Positions 1 to 6,309 of a DNA stretch of 21,354 nt are shown here, piece by piece. Location: positions 1 through 21,354 of the forward strand of contig JAWLFI010000024.1 of NCBI GenBank assembly GCA_041685645.1, read 5' to 3'. The translations under genes and the position numbers were made by a program. This stretch comes from JAWLFI01 sp041685645 (GTDB taxonomy: Bacteria; Bacteroidota; Bacteroidia; Chitinophagales; Saprospiraceae). The notes below the pieces were generated by a model. It did not search any database, was not told the DNA's origin, and saw only the letters and a program-made list of their open reading frames with translations. Each line of letters starts with the position of its first letter. Position 1 is the first letter of the stretch.

Positions 1-140
1 CTAAATTAACGCAATGAAGGTACTTTATTTTTCTTGGCTAAATAGAAAACTATTCAACTTCAAACTCCATTTAAACAGTTGAGATTTATGATCTTTATGA
101 TCTATATGAGAATAGTCGCGTCACTTGCCAATAAAATTAC
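1..140. other. Gene-free left edge
   Basis: No open reading frame of note reaches into this A/T-rich stretch from either side; all three plus-strand frames hit stops within the first 20 bases. A small hairpin (AATAG 41-45, CTATT 50-54) and a short direct repeat of ATGATCT near 88-105 are visible. Nothing here supports a gene, tRNA or terminator. Confidence 0.5.
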
Positions 141-144
141 TAAA

Positions 145-328
145 GGGTACCTCCGGAAACTGTTTTTTGATGCGAAGGTGAAAAAATATGTGCGTAATCA
201 AGGCGAGACGATGGAGCCTGGTCATAGCTAAGTGACTGAGGATAAACGATGATTACGTGCATGTTTTACATCTAAGCCATTTAAAAAAAATGGCTGTTCG
301 CGCAAAAGGATAGTTTCCGGAGGTACCC
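145..328. mobile_element. MITE-like element with 17-bp terminal inverted repeats
   Basis: The two ends are perfect 17-bp inverted repeats: GGGTACCTCCGGAAACT at 145-161 and its exact complement at 312-328. The element is flanked by TAAA at 141-144 and again at 329-332, as expected of a target-site duplication (the identity extends to CTAAAG across the junctions). The 184-base body has no coding capacity but contains further inverted repeats (188-200 with 250-262, and 275-282 with 288-295). This architecture fits a non-autonomous miniature inverted-repeat element mobilised by a transposase elsewhere. The insertion-sequence family cannot be named from the sequence alone. The right end lies 38 bases upstream of the MFS start codon, so it sits where that gene's promoter should be. 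A structured RNA gene is the main alternative. Confidence 0.55.
275..295. repeat. Short hairpin inside the MITE-like element
   Basis: AGCCATTT at 275-282 and AAATGGCT at 288-295 form an 8-bp perfect stem around a five-A loop. No T-run follows on either strand, so it is not a typical intrinsic terminator. Confidence 0.5.
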
Positions 329-366
329 TAAAGATTTTCTCACAGTATTCCAAACTTACAGCTTTC

Positions 367-1551
367 ATGCAGAAGAGAGTCCTATTAATATTACTGTCCG
401 CCGTGAAGTTCACTCACATCATGGACGTGATGATCATGATGCCATTGAGTGATATTTTTATGAAAGAATTTGGGATTCGGGCTTCTCAATTTTCTTTCTT
501 GATTTCGAGCTACGCCATTGGAGCCTTTTTATCCAGTATGTTTGGAGTTTTTACTTTGGATCGATTTGGACGGCGTCAGAGTTTATTATTTGTCTATGCA
601 GGATTCACGATCAGCACCTTTCTCTGTGGGTGGGCCTGGTCATACGAGGCCTTACTGGGTATTCGGTTTGTCACAGGTATTTTTGGCGGACTTATAGGTG
701 CTTTAGCTCTGGCTATAGTGAGTGATTTATATGCTTTTGAGCAACGGGGGAAGGCCATAGGTTTATTGATGGCTGCATTTTCGGCTGCCTCTGCCTTGGG
801 GGTTCCTTTTGGCCTGTATTTTGCCGCCGTTTACAACTGGTCTTTCCCTTTTTACTTTCTCGCTGCATCAGGTGCCGTCCTGTTTATTTTGATGTATTAT
901 ATCATGCCCGATATTCAGCCGGCCACGCAACAAAATAAAATGAGTGTTGGGGAAACCGTGCGCGCCATCACGAGTGACAGTAATCAGATTAGAGCGCTCA
1001 TGGTGGGTGCGTTTCTCGTTGTAGGACATTTTTTGGTTATACCTTTTATTACACCTTCTCTGGTTCGAAATGTCGGCTTTGAACAATACCAGATTTCTTA
1101 TATTTATTTGGCTGGTGGAATACTAACGATTTTTACAGGACCACTCATTGGCTGGATTACTGACCGATTTGGTGCTTTGAGAACATTTTTTGTCGTCGTC
1201 GTTCTGTCCTTTATTCCCGTTGTTCTCATTACACAAATGGGGCCCACTCCGATTCCCGTCGCTCTTATTGTGACTTCTTTGTTTTTCGTTTTGGGTAGTG
1301 GGCGGATGATCGCACCGAATACAATGATAACAGCTGCTGTTGGGCCGAAAACCCGGGGGAGTTTTATGAGTGTAAAATCCGCTCTGCAGCAGCTGTCTGT
1401 GGCGGCAGCCTCTTTGATCGCAGGAGCCATCGTTTTTGTAAATGAAGCCGGGCGATTAGACAATTATGCATACGTTGGATATTTGTCTATTGCATTTTGC
1501 CTGCTCGCTATGTGGCTGGCTCCAAAGCTCAAGGTGGCTAAGGGGAATTAA
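367..1551 (+). CDS. MFS transporter (DHA1-like drug/sugar efflux type)
   Basis: A 394-residue inner-membrane secondary transporter of the major facilitator superfamily. It is almost entirely hydrophobic, with about twelve predicted membrane helices. The first helix carries the FTHIMDVMIMMPL pattern (residues 15-27) common in Bacteroidota members. The superfamily motif A appears as DRFGRR at residues 65-70 in the loop between helices 2 and 3, and a related ITDRFG recurs after helix 8. The length matches a single complete MFS protein. The ATG at 367 is accepted because the first helix begins almost at once. The substrate cannot be told; drug/proton antiport or sugar efflux are both common for such proteins. 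The upstream region is occupied by the MITE-like element, and no clear -7 motif is visible there. Confidence 0.85.
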   Translation: MQKRVLLILLSAVKFTHIMDVMIMMPLSDIFMKEFGIRASQFSFLISSYAIGAFLSSMFGVFTLDRFGRRQSLLFVYAGFTISTFLCGWAWSYEALLGIRFVTGIFGGLIGALALAIVSDLYAFEQRGKAIGLLMAAFSAASALGVPFGLYFAAVYNWSFPFYFLAASGAVLFILMYYIMPDIQPATQQNKMSVGETVRAITSDSNQIRALMVGAFLVVGHFLVIPFITPSLVRNVGFEQYQISYIYLAGGILTIFTGPLIGWITDRFGALRTFFVVVVLSFIPVVLITQMGPTPIPVALIVTSLFFVLGSGRMIAPNTMITAAVGPKTRGSFMSVKSALQQLSVAAASLIAGAIVFVNEAGRLDNYAYVGYLSIAFCLLAMWLAPKLKVAKGN

Positions 1552-1597
1552 GAGCAATGAGGTGATTGAGTTAAGACAGGGTGTGGGGAGTATTGAT

Positions 1598-1605
1598 TAT
1601 CTTTG
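1598..1605 (+). promoter_or_regulatory. Possible Bacteroidota -7 promoter element before the lipoprotein gene
   Basis: TATCTTTG matches the TAnnTTTG -7 consensus exactly. No convincing TTG lies about 19 bases upstream, so the -33 half is weak. Transcription would start near 1612, leaving a leader of about 11 bases before the ATG at 1623. Confidence 0.4.
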
Positions 1606-1622
1606 CTCTTAAAATGCGAATT

Positions 1623-2126
1623 ATGAAATCTGTTCTTGTGTTTTGTCTTCTGGGAGTATTTGTCTGTGCTTGCGCTCAGAAAGAAAGCTCCGATGATCCT
1701 TCTTCAAAATCTACTGAGAGAAATTCCTCAAATAAGCTGGAAGTGACTGAGGTGGAAGATAGAGATCCCGTTATTGACATGATTAATGTAGAGGAGTTTC
1801 ACCCGTCGGAAAACTGGGCGGAGTACTCTGCATATATTCAGGGTAGAGATGCCAAATACTATCAAATTGACGGTGGGTATGGTTCTGATCTCTCGGTGTC
1901 TATTTCCGGAGGGCATCCGGCTATACAGTTAATGATTATGGACATCAATGACTCCATGGTTTTGAGAGAGAATTTGAATCGCAAAACGCTGGATTGGTCC
2001 GGGACTTATGAACAGAGTGGTCGATATACCGTTATCGTTTCTCTAGATTCTCGCTTTGAGGAAAAGGAGAGTGTCAGGACGCCATTCACTATAAGATTTG
2101 AGCTCAAGCCTCAAAGCGGGAAATAA
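1623..2126 (+). CDS. Small secreted lipoprotein of unknown function
   Basis: A 167-residue product with a signal peptide (MKSVLVFCLLG onward) ending in the lipobox-like V-C-A-C. Lipidation at C17 is predicted, so it is likely anchored in an outer or inner membrane leaflet. The residues after the cysteine (AQKESSDD) are charged and acidic, resembling the surface-export signal described for Bacteroidota lipoproteins; that is inference. The mature part (about residues 55-160) alternates short beta strands ending in the pattern SGxYTVIVSL, which resembles PPC-like beta-sandwich domains, but I cannot assign a family. The frame is open back to 1581, but a membrane signal beginning at the ATG at 1623 and the -7 motif just upstream favour this start; ATG 1614 is an alternative. 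It lies 71 bases after the MFS gene. Confidence 0.7.
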   Translation: MKSVLVFCLLGVFVCACAQKESSDDPSSKSTERNSSNKLEVTEVEDRDPVIDMINVEEFHPSENWAEYSAYIQGRDAKYYQIDGGYGSDLSVSISGGHPAIQLMIMDINDSMVLRENLNRKTLDWSGTYEQSGRYTVIVSLDSRFEEKESVRTPFTIRFELKPQSGK

Positions 2127-2452
2127 CCGCAGAAGTATTTATCAATTCTACCGGCTTGAAAATGCCATTGCGTGAGGCGTTCCGTCCTGGCGGGAAAAGC
2201 CCTGGAGGGTGTTGGATCTGCAGGTGTCCAGTAGTGAGATGAAGAGACGCAATATATCGCGGCTCTCAAGCACGGAGCGTCCTGAGGCCGCCACTCCGGA
2301 GGCATGAGGCGGCTCGGGGAAAATAGCATCGAATCCGGCAGCCGCCGGAACTGGCCGCAAGCCGAGTTAGGGGCGCACCCACATTACATTCATTATTTTC
2401 CAACACTTTAAGTGTGAGGGCTGTTCAACTGGGGAAACGTAAAAAATAAAGC
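2127..2452. other. Long intergenic region holding a GC-rich structured block
   Basis: This 326-base gap contains no convincing gene. Its centre (about 2161-2380) is much richer in G and C than everything around it. Two overlapping minus-strand frames cross it, but their composition looks like read-through of structured GC-rich DNA. After the block, an A/T-rich stretch carries the near-palindrome ACACTTTAAGTGT (2403-2415) before the next gene. A -7 promoter motif for the downstream gene is not obvious. Confidence 0.6.
2161..2380. repeat. GC-rich hairpin block: candidate structured RNA or dispersed repeat
   Basis: I count 137 G/C in 220 bases (about 62%), against 4 in the next 20. Several stems are visible. 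TCCGGC and GCCGGA flank a four-base loop near 2334-2349. GCCGCC near 2287-2292 pairs with GGCGGC near 2308-2313, enclosing the palindrome CTCCGGAG. GGC(T)CTCA near 2260-2268 pairs with TGAGGCC near 2283-2289. CTCGG near 2313-2317 pairs with CCGAG near 2362-2366. Some of these exclude each other, so the fold needs computation. It does not match RNase P, SRP, tmRNA or tRNA as I know them. It could be a non-coding RNA, an intergenic repeat family or imported DNA. Confidence 0.45.
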
Positions 2453-3199
2453 ATGAAAAAATGGATCGTTGGCATTGTGATTGTGATCGTGGTATTGGGA
2501 CTTGGAATCTTCGCCTTTATGGAATGGAAGAGTGAGGACCTGCCCAAGGGAGAGGAAGGACCTGCCGCTGAGGCTTTGGCGGACTCAATACTAAAAGCTG
2601 TGAATATTGCAGCCTGGGATACGCTAGAATACGTGCATTGGTCGTTTCGGGGAGAGACCGAGTATCTATGGGATAAGCAATATCATAAAGTGCGATTGCG
2701 ATGGGAAGATATTGAGGTGTTGTTGGATCCCCAAACGGTTTCCGGGAGAGTGAAAAAGGGTGGAGAAGTGATGACTCAAGGAGCGGAGGCTTATGTGCAG
2801 ACTGCTTTTGAAAAGTTTTGTAATGATGGGTTTTGGATGAATGGATTTACAAAATTGAGAGATCCGGGAACTCAGCGATCTTTGGTAAAGGGAGAGGATG
2901 GTCGTGAGGGATTATTGGTCACTTATATGGAAGGAGGTGTAACGCCCGGGGACTCCTATTTATGGTGGCCGGATGAGACGGGGCGTCCGGAGTCTTTTCA
3001 AATGTGGGTATCAGTGATTCCAGTGGGCGGGGTTTCCTTTAGCTGGGAAAACTGGGACACTTTGTATAATGGAGCCTGGATTGCTCTGAATCATAAAAAT
3101 GATTTATTGGATATTCCCATTCAAGATGTCAAGTCGGGGCCCACTTTGCGATCCATGGGGTTTGAAGAAGATGTCTTTGATTACTTTTTAGAGAATTAG
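2453..3199 (+). CDS. Membrane-anchored conserved protein of unknown function
   Basis: A 248-residue protein with one N-terminal membrane helix (about residues 4-23, rich in V and I) after a KK start, with no lipobox or clear cleavage site. It is therefore probably held in the inner membrane with its body outside the cytoplasm. The body is rich in tryptophan and aromatics, with blocks such as GDSYLWWPDETG and QMWVSVIPVGGVSF. I recognise this pattern only as a conserved Bacteroidota hypothetical, with no known reaction. The ATG at 2453 opens directly with the membrane segment. It lies 33 bases before the polyprenyl synthase gene on the same strand, so the two may be co-transcribed. Confidence 0.75.
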   Translation: MKKWIVGIVIVIVVLGLGIFAFMEWKSEDLPKGEEGPAAEALADSILKAVNIAAWDTLEYVHWSFRGETEYLWDKQYHKVRLRWEDIEVLLDPQTVSGRVKKGGEVMTQGAEAYVQTAFEKFCNDGFWMNGFTKLRDPGTQRSLVKGEDGREGLLVTYMEGGVTPGDSYLWWPDETGRPESFQMWVSVIPVGGVSFSWENWDTLYNGAWIALNHKNDLLDIPIQDVKSGPTLRSMGFEEDVFDYFLEN

Positions 3200-3232
3200 G
3201 GGCGAATTCTATTTCAAACTGTATCTTTGAGT

Positions 3233-4201
3233 ATGCAAAATCGAGAAGAATATTTCAGCCTGTTTGAAGAGTACGTAAAGGCCAATCCTGCTCAGGGGGA
3301 GCCCATATCTCTTTATCAACCCATTCAATATATTATGGGCCTGGGGGGGAAGCGTTTTCGTCCGACGCTACTTCTATTATGTGGAGATATTTTTGGTCAA
3401 CTGACGGAATGGCATTTGAAAATGGCTCTTTCCGTTGAAGTCTTTCATAATTTTACATTAATTCACGATGACATTATGGACAAAGCCTCCACGCGCCGAG
3501 GTGCAGAGACTGTCCATGAGAAGTACGGTGTGAATTCCGCTATTCTTTCCGGGGATTTAATGCTGATACAATCGACTCAACTCCTTCTGGAGGCTTGCCG
3601 GGCCCAGGGAGGCGTAGATGATGTGATGGATTTATTTCTTCAGGTGGGAAAAGAGGTTTGTGAGGGGCAGGAGAATGATATGCTCTTTGAAACCGCCAAT
3701 GGAATAGAGCTCGATCATTACATTGGTATGGTAAAGCAGAAAACTGCAGTGCTCATTGCATTCAGCATGTATGCCGGGGCCAGGGCTTCGGGGGTGAAGA
3801 AAGATTCTGCTCAAGCGCTGTATGGATTTGGAATTCAAGCCGGAATCGCCTTTCAAATTTGGGATGATTATTTAGATGTTTTTGGCACCCAGGCTACCGG
3901 TAAAGCAAACGGAGGGGACATTTATAATAAGAAGGAAACATATCTTATTCTCAGTTTGAAAGAGCTGATGTCGAGCGCTGATCGGGAAGTGTTCGATAAA
4001 TATTGGACGGGGAAGATGAGCGCAATGGACTTTGAAGGCATCTTATCGCTTTTGAAAAAGTATCAGATTCAAGAATTTACAGCCACTGAAACGCAGAAGC
4101 GAATGGATGTGGCCGAAGCGGAGTTGTTAAAGTATTTTGATAGAGACCAAATGATGCCTCTATTGACATTTGCCGGCCAATTTATAGATAGAAATTATTA
4201 G
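3233..4201 (+). CDS. Polyprenyl diphosphate synthase (geranylgeranyl/farnesyl type)
   Basis: A cytoplasmic trans-isoprenyl diphosphate synthase of 322 residues, which adds isopentenyl diphosphate units to an allylic primer. GGKRFRP (38-44) binds diphosphate. The first aspartate-rich motif DDIMD is at 79-83 and the second, DDYLD, at 211-215; both are intact. The residue five places before the first motif is phenylalanine (F74), and the motif has no two-residue insertion. By established rules for this family, a bulky residue there limits chain growth, so a C20 (or C15) product is more likely than an octaprenyl quinone tail; this is inference. ATG 3233 is preferred to the in-frame TTG at 3227. 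The gene converges on a minus-strand gene 21 bases away. Confidence 0.9.
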   Translation: MQNREEYFSLFEEYVKANPAQGEPISLYQPIQYIMGLGGKRFRPTLLLLCGDIFGQLTEWHLKMALSVEVFHNFTLIHDDIMDKASTRRGAETVHEKYGVNSAILSGDLMLIQSTQLLLEACRAQGGVDDVMDLFLQVGKEVCEGQENDMLFETANGIELDHYIGMVKQKTAVLIAFSMYAGARASGVKKDSAQALYGFGIQAGIAFQIWDDYLDVFGTQATGKANGGDIYNKKETYLILSLKELMSSADREVFDKYWTGKMSAMDFEGILSLLKKYQIQEFTATETQKRMDVAEAELLKYFDRDQMMPLLTFAGQFIDRNY

Positions 4202-4225
4202 TTAAAGTACCGGAATCGACTTTTA
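4202..4225. terminator. Possible weak bidirectional terminator between convergent genes
   Basis: AAAGT (4204-4208) can pair with ACTTT (4219-4223), with an inner CG/CG pair, in the 21-base space between converging stop codons. T-rich sequence follows on the plus strand (TTTTATT) and an A/T-rich flank lies on the other side. The stem is short, so this is tentative. Confidence 0.3.
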
Positions 4226-4693
4226 TTCTCTGGGATAAGAATCATAGTGTTTTGAATCCACCACTCTCATCAGAATATATGAAAGAACCAGTGTCACTGC
4301 AACACCTTCAAAAATGACGACAGAAGCAGCGGTAAATGGATTCAAGAACGTCCCGGCCATTGCATTGTCATTGATGGCATTCATGAGTTCAGTGTCAACG
4401 TGTAAATAAATCACCTGAAATAGGCCGAACAAAAAGACGCCGACCAGCCCCGGGCGAATCCCCGCGAACGCCCCATCTAAATAAGTGATTTTAGTATCTT
4501 GATGGGCTTTATAAAATGAGCGAATGGCTAAGTAAATCAAAAGAGCGTGAATCACGACATTGAAAATCCTGAGGTTAAACTCAGTGTATAGTTCCGTGCT
4601 TTTCATGATGTAAAAGTAGATTACGAATCCCAAAAAAAGCAAGATCCCATAAGTCCAATCTCTCTTAAAAATTTTTAAATAGCTCTTGTCCAT
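4223..4693 (-). CDS. Four-helix membrane protein, DUF4199-like
   Basis: A 156-residue integral membrane protein. Four hydrophobic segments lie at about 14-30, 43-57, 82-98 and 122-142, with a charged loop between the second and third. The pattern (helix pair, then a D-G-A-F stretch leading into helix 3, then a longer soluble loop with N-P-F) resembles the DUF4199 family, which is common in Bacteroidota and has no established function. The assignment to that family is from memory of its pattern and is uncertain; that it is a membrane protein is clear. The gap to the next minus-strand gene is 111 bases, so it may have its own promoter; only a weak candidate (TAcgTTTA on the minus strand, 4716-4723) is visible. 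Confidence 0.7.
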   Translation of the reverse strand: MDKSYLKIFKRDWTYGILLFLGFVIYFYIMKSTELYTEFNLRIFNVVIHALLIYLAIRSFYKAHQDTKITYLDGAFAGIRPGLVGVFLFGLFQVIYLHVDTELMNAINDNAMAGTFLNPFTAASVVIFEGVAVTLVLSYILMRVVDSKHYDSYPRE

Positions 4694-4804
4694 TATTTTG
4701 TCTGATTTATGTCATTAAACGTAAAAGTAAGATAAAAAGTTTAATTTCCAGGATGATTTAAGTCTAGCTAAGGAATAAGAAAGGGAAGCGGAATGCTGAG
4801 ATCT

Positions 4805-5209
4805 TTATCTATTTTTCGACTTATAAATTTCAGGCTGTTTATCAGCCTGAGGGTCATAACCGACATAGATGTTAATCCAAATAGCACGGGCGGTGCGGAA
4901 AACTAAGGCATAAAATAGGGTCAGGAGGATTCCTATTATAATGATTGAAGTTGTGATCTCAAAGTCGAAAAAGAAATAGATGACAGCAAAGCCAGCCAGC
5001 ATTACTCCTGAAGCCAAGCCATAGGCGATGTACATTGAGCCCCAATAGAAGCCCGGTTCGAGTTCGAATGCCTGACCACAGTGACTGCATGTGTCATTCA
5101 TCGTAAAGGTTTTCTTGAAGGAGAGAATCGGTTCCGGATAGAGGTCTCCCTGATGGCATTTGGGACATTTGTAATTGAGAACGCTATATAACCAGTGACC
5201 TTTTTTCAT
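4805..5209 (-). CDS. DUF983 family zinc-ribbon membrane protein
   Basis: A 134-residue protein. Its N-terminal third carries two CxxC pairs (C15/C18 in CPKC and C41/C44 in CSHC), which should form a zinc ribbon. Then come the family signature PGFYWGSMYIAYG (residues 52-64) and two membrane helices (about 59-80 and 86-108). The C-terminal tail is charged and probably cytoplasmic. This arrangement is that of DUF983, a family of unknown function widespread in Bacteroidota and Proteobacteria. Its start lies 5 bases after the stop of the minus-strand gene upstream, so the two are almost certainly co-transcribed. Confidence 0.85.
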   Translation of the reverse strand: MKKGHWLYSVLNYKCPKCHQGDLYPEPILSFKKTFTMNDTCSHCGQAFELEPGFYWGSMYIAYGLASGVMLAGFAVIYFFFDFEITTSIIIIGILLTLFYALVFRTARAIWINIYVGYDPQADKQPEIYKSKNR

Positions 5210-5214
5210 GTATT

Positions 5215-5667
5215 TTATTTTTCTTTTGCGGAGAAGAAAGTAGAGATTTTTTCCAAATATTGATGTACCTCTTTATAGTTCCAACCATTGGTTTGAAAAA
5301 TGAGAATGTCATTATCCAAATGTAACTCTATTTCTTCTATTTTCCTGAGGCCTTTGACCGATATAGATTCACTAATCACCTGAAAAGAGACCGATGGTGA
5401 TGGAGCTGGGAATAGCTTGACTTCTTTGGTATTATTGAACCCCAGCAGTAGTCCCGATTGAAGAATCTCTATGGAGAATTTGATCGGCTCGGTGGTGTCC
5501 GGAAACCTCAAAAGTATATTGGGGTTTGCCTCTCGCACGAGTGTAAGTCCGCCGACGCCTGTTCCACCCATTTTGATTCTGTCCCACCAACTGAAGCGGC
5601 CTCCCAGTGACTCTACTAAGGCATCGTATTTCCTTTTTCTCAAGCGGTGAAAATCGAGTAATTCCAT
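5215..5667 (-). CDS. Small soluble protein of unknown function
   Basis: A 150-residue protein with no signal peptide or membrane segment. The N-terminus is basic and helical (RLRKRKYDALVE), followed by a glycine-rich stretch (MGGTGVGGL, about 33-41). Then come several alternating beta-strand-like segments and a final amphipathic helix (about 130-146). A run of strands capped by one C-terminal helix would be compatible with a PH-like fold, but that is a guess. I do not recognise the family. It is the first gene of a two-gene minus-strand unit with the DUF983 gene and is divergent from the ribosomal operon. Confidence 0.7.
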   Translation of the reverse strand: MELLDFHRLRKRKYDALVESLGGRFSWWDRIKMGGTGVGGLTLVREANPNILLRFPDTTEPIKFSIEILQSGLLLGFNNTKEVKLFPAPSPSVSFQVISESISVKGLRKIEEIELHLDNDILIFQTNGWNYKEVHQYLEKISTFFSAKEK

Positions 5668-5724
5668 AATTGCTAACGTAATAAAAGATGAGTAAAGGAT
5701 GTTTAGATAAATGCTAAAAACTGG

Positions 5725-5736
5725 GCAATTAATTGC
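5725..5736. promoter_or_regulatory. 12-bp palindrome in the divergent control region
   Basis: GCAATTAATTGC is a perfect palindrome in the 238-base region between the minus-strand unit and rpsL, with CTAA and TTAG flanking it in inverted order. It could be a repressor site for either direction, but such A/T-rich palindromes also arise by chance. Confidence 0.25.
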
Positions 5737-5806
5737 TTAGAGAAAAGGTATTGATTACGGGGGAAATATACTGAAAGAGTTTTTATGTATCATTTCTCAA
5801 TATTTT

Positions 5807-5836
5807 TTGCAAGGGAAATAAAAAGTTCTATCTTTG
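5807..5836 (+). promoter_or_regulatory. Main promoter of the str-S10-spc cluster
   Basis: TTG at 5807-5809 (within a T-run) and TATCTTTG at 5829-5836 are separated by 19 bases, matching the Bacteroidota primary sigma factor consensus (TTG near -33, TAnnTTTG near -7). Transcription should start near 5843, giving a leader of about 63 bases before rpsL. Confidence 0.8.
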
Positions 5837-5847
5837 CAGTCGCTTAA

Positions 5848-5867
5848 GAGGAGGCTTAGGTCTTCTC
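5848..5867 (+). promoter_or_regulatory. Leader hairpin enclosing an orphan AGGAGG
   Basis: GAGGAG (5848-5853) pairs with CTTCTC (5862-5867), with one G-U, around an 8-base loop. The Shine-Dalgarno-like AGGAGG at 5849-5854 lies in this stem, 51 bases before the rpsL start and only a few bases after the predicted transcription start. A palindrome ATTAGCTAAT (5868-5877) follows directly. Confidence 0.4.
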
Positions 5868-5905
5868 ATTAGCTAATTTATTGTGATAACGAACCAAACG
5901 ACAAT

Positions 5906-6280
5906 ATGCCTACTATTAACCAACTGGTAAAAAAAGGGAGAAAGAAAGTGATCATGGCGAGTAAGTCAAGGGCTTTAGACTCCTGTCCACAGAAGCGAGG
6001 TGTATGCACGAGAGTATATACAACAACGCCAAAGAAGCCGAATTCCGCATTGCGTAAAGTGGCGAAGGTGCGCTTGACGAATGGACTTGAGGTGATAGCA
6101 TATATCCCCGGAGAGGGACATAATTTGCAGGAACACAGTATTGTGCTGGTTCGCGGTGGGCGAGTGAAGGATTTGCCTGGTGTGCGGTATACAGTTGTCC
6201 GCGGTGCATTGGATACGGCAGGAGTCCAAGATCGATTACAAAGCCGTTCTAAATACGGAGCCAAGCGTCCCAAAAATTAA
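5906..6280 (+). CDS. rpsL: 30S ribosomal protein S12
   Basis: A 124-residue uS12 protein, the decoding-centre protein of the small subunit. The core block (CPQKRGVCTRVYTTTPKKPN) lines up residue for residue with the E. coli protein. K43 and K88, the positions where substitutions give streptomycin resistance, are both lysine, so the target looks wild type. Only the N-terminal basic region (residues 9-26) differs notably from E. coli. The start MPTINQLV is the expected one. It is the first gene of the cluster, behind a good promoter, and lies 29 bases before rpsG. Confidence 0.98.
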   Translation: MPTINQLVKKGRKKVIMASKSRALDSCPQKRGVCTRVYTTTPKKPNSALRKVAKVRLTNGLEVIAYIPGEGHNLQEHSIVLVRGGRVKDLPGVRYTVVRGALDTAGVQDRLQSRSKYGAKRPKN

Positions 6281-6309
6281 TTAGAGTACAATAACAATAA
6301 CTTCATTCG

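Noticed and set aside
228..413. Minus-strand 61-residue frame
   Set aside because: It runs through the MITE-like element and into the MFS gene start; no recognisable features or promoter.
2111..2360. Two overlapping minus-strand frames in the GC-rich block
   Set aside because: Both cover the same hairpin-rich DNA, have no domain pattern and are explained by few stops in GC-rich sequence.
3222..3229. Exact TATCTTTG just before the polyprenyl synthase start
   Set aside because: Transcription would begin at or inside the ATG at 3233, and no -33 element is found at the right spacing; likely chance, though a leaderless message is not excluded.
4716..4723. TAcgTTTA on the minus strand upstream of the DUF4199-like gene
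   Set aside because: One mismatch to the -7 consensus and only TTA at the expected -33 distance; too weak to list as a promoter.
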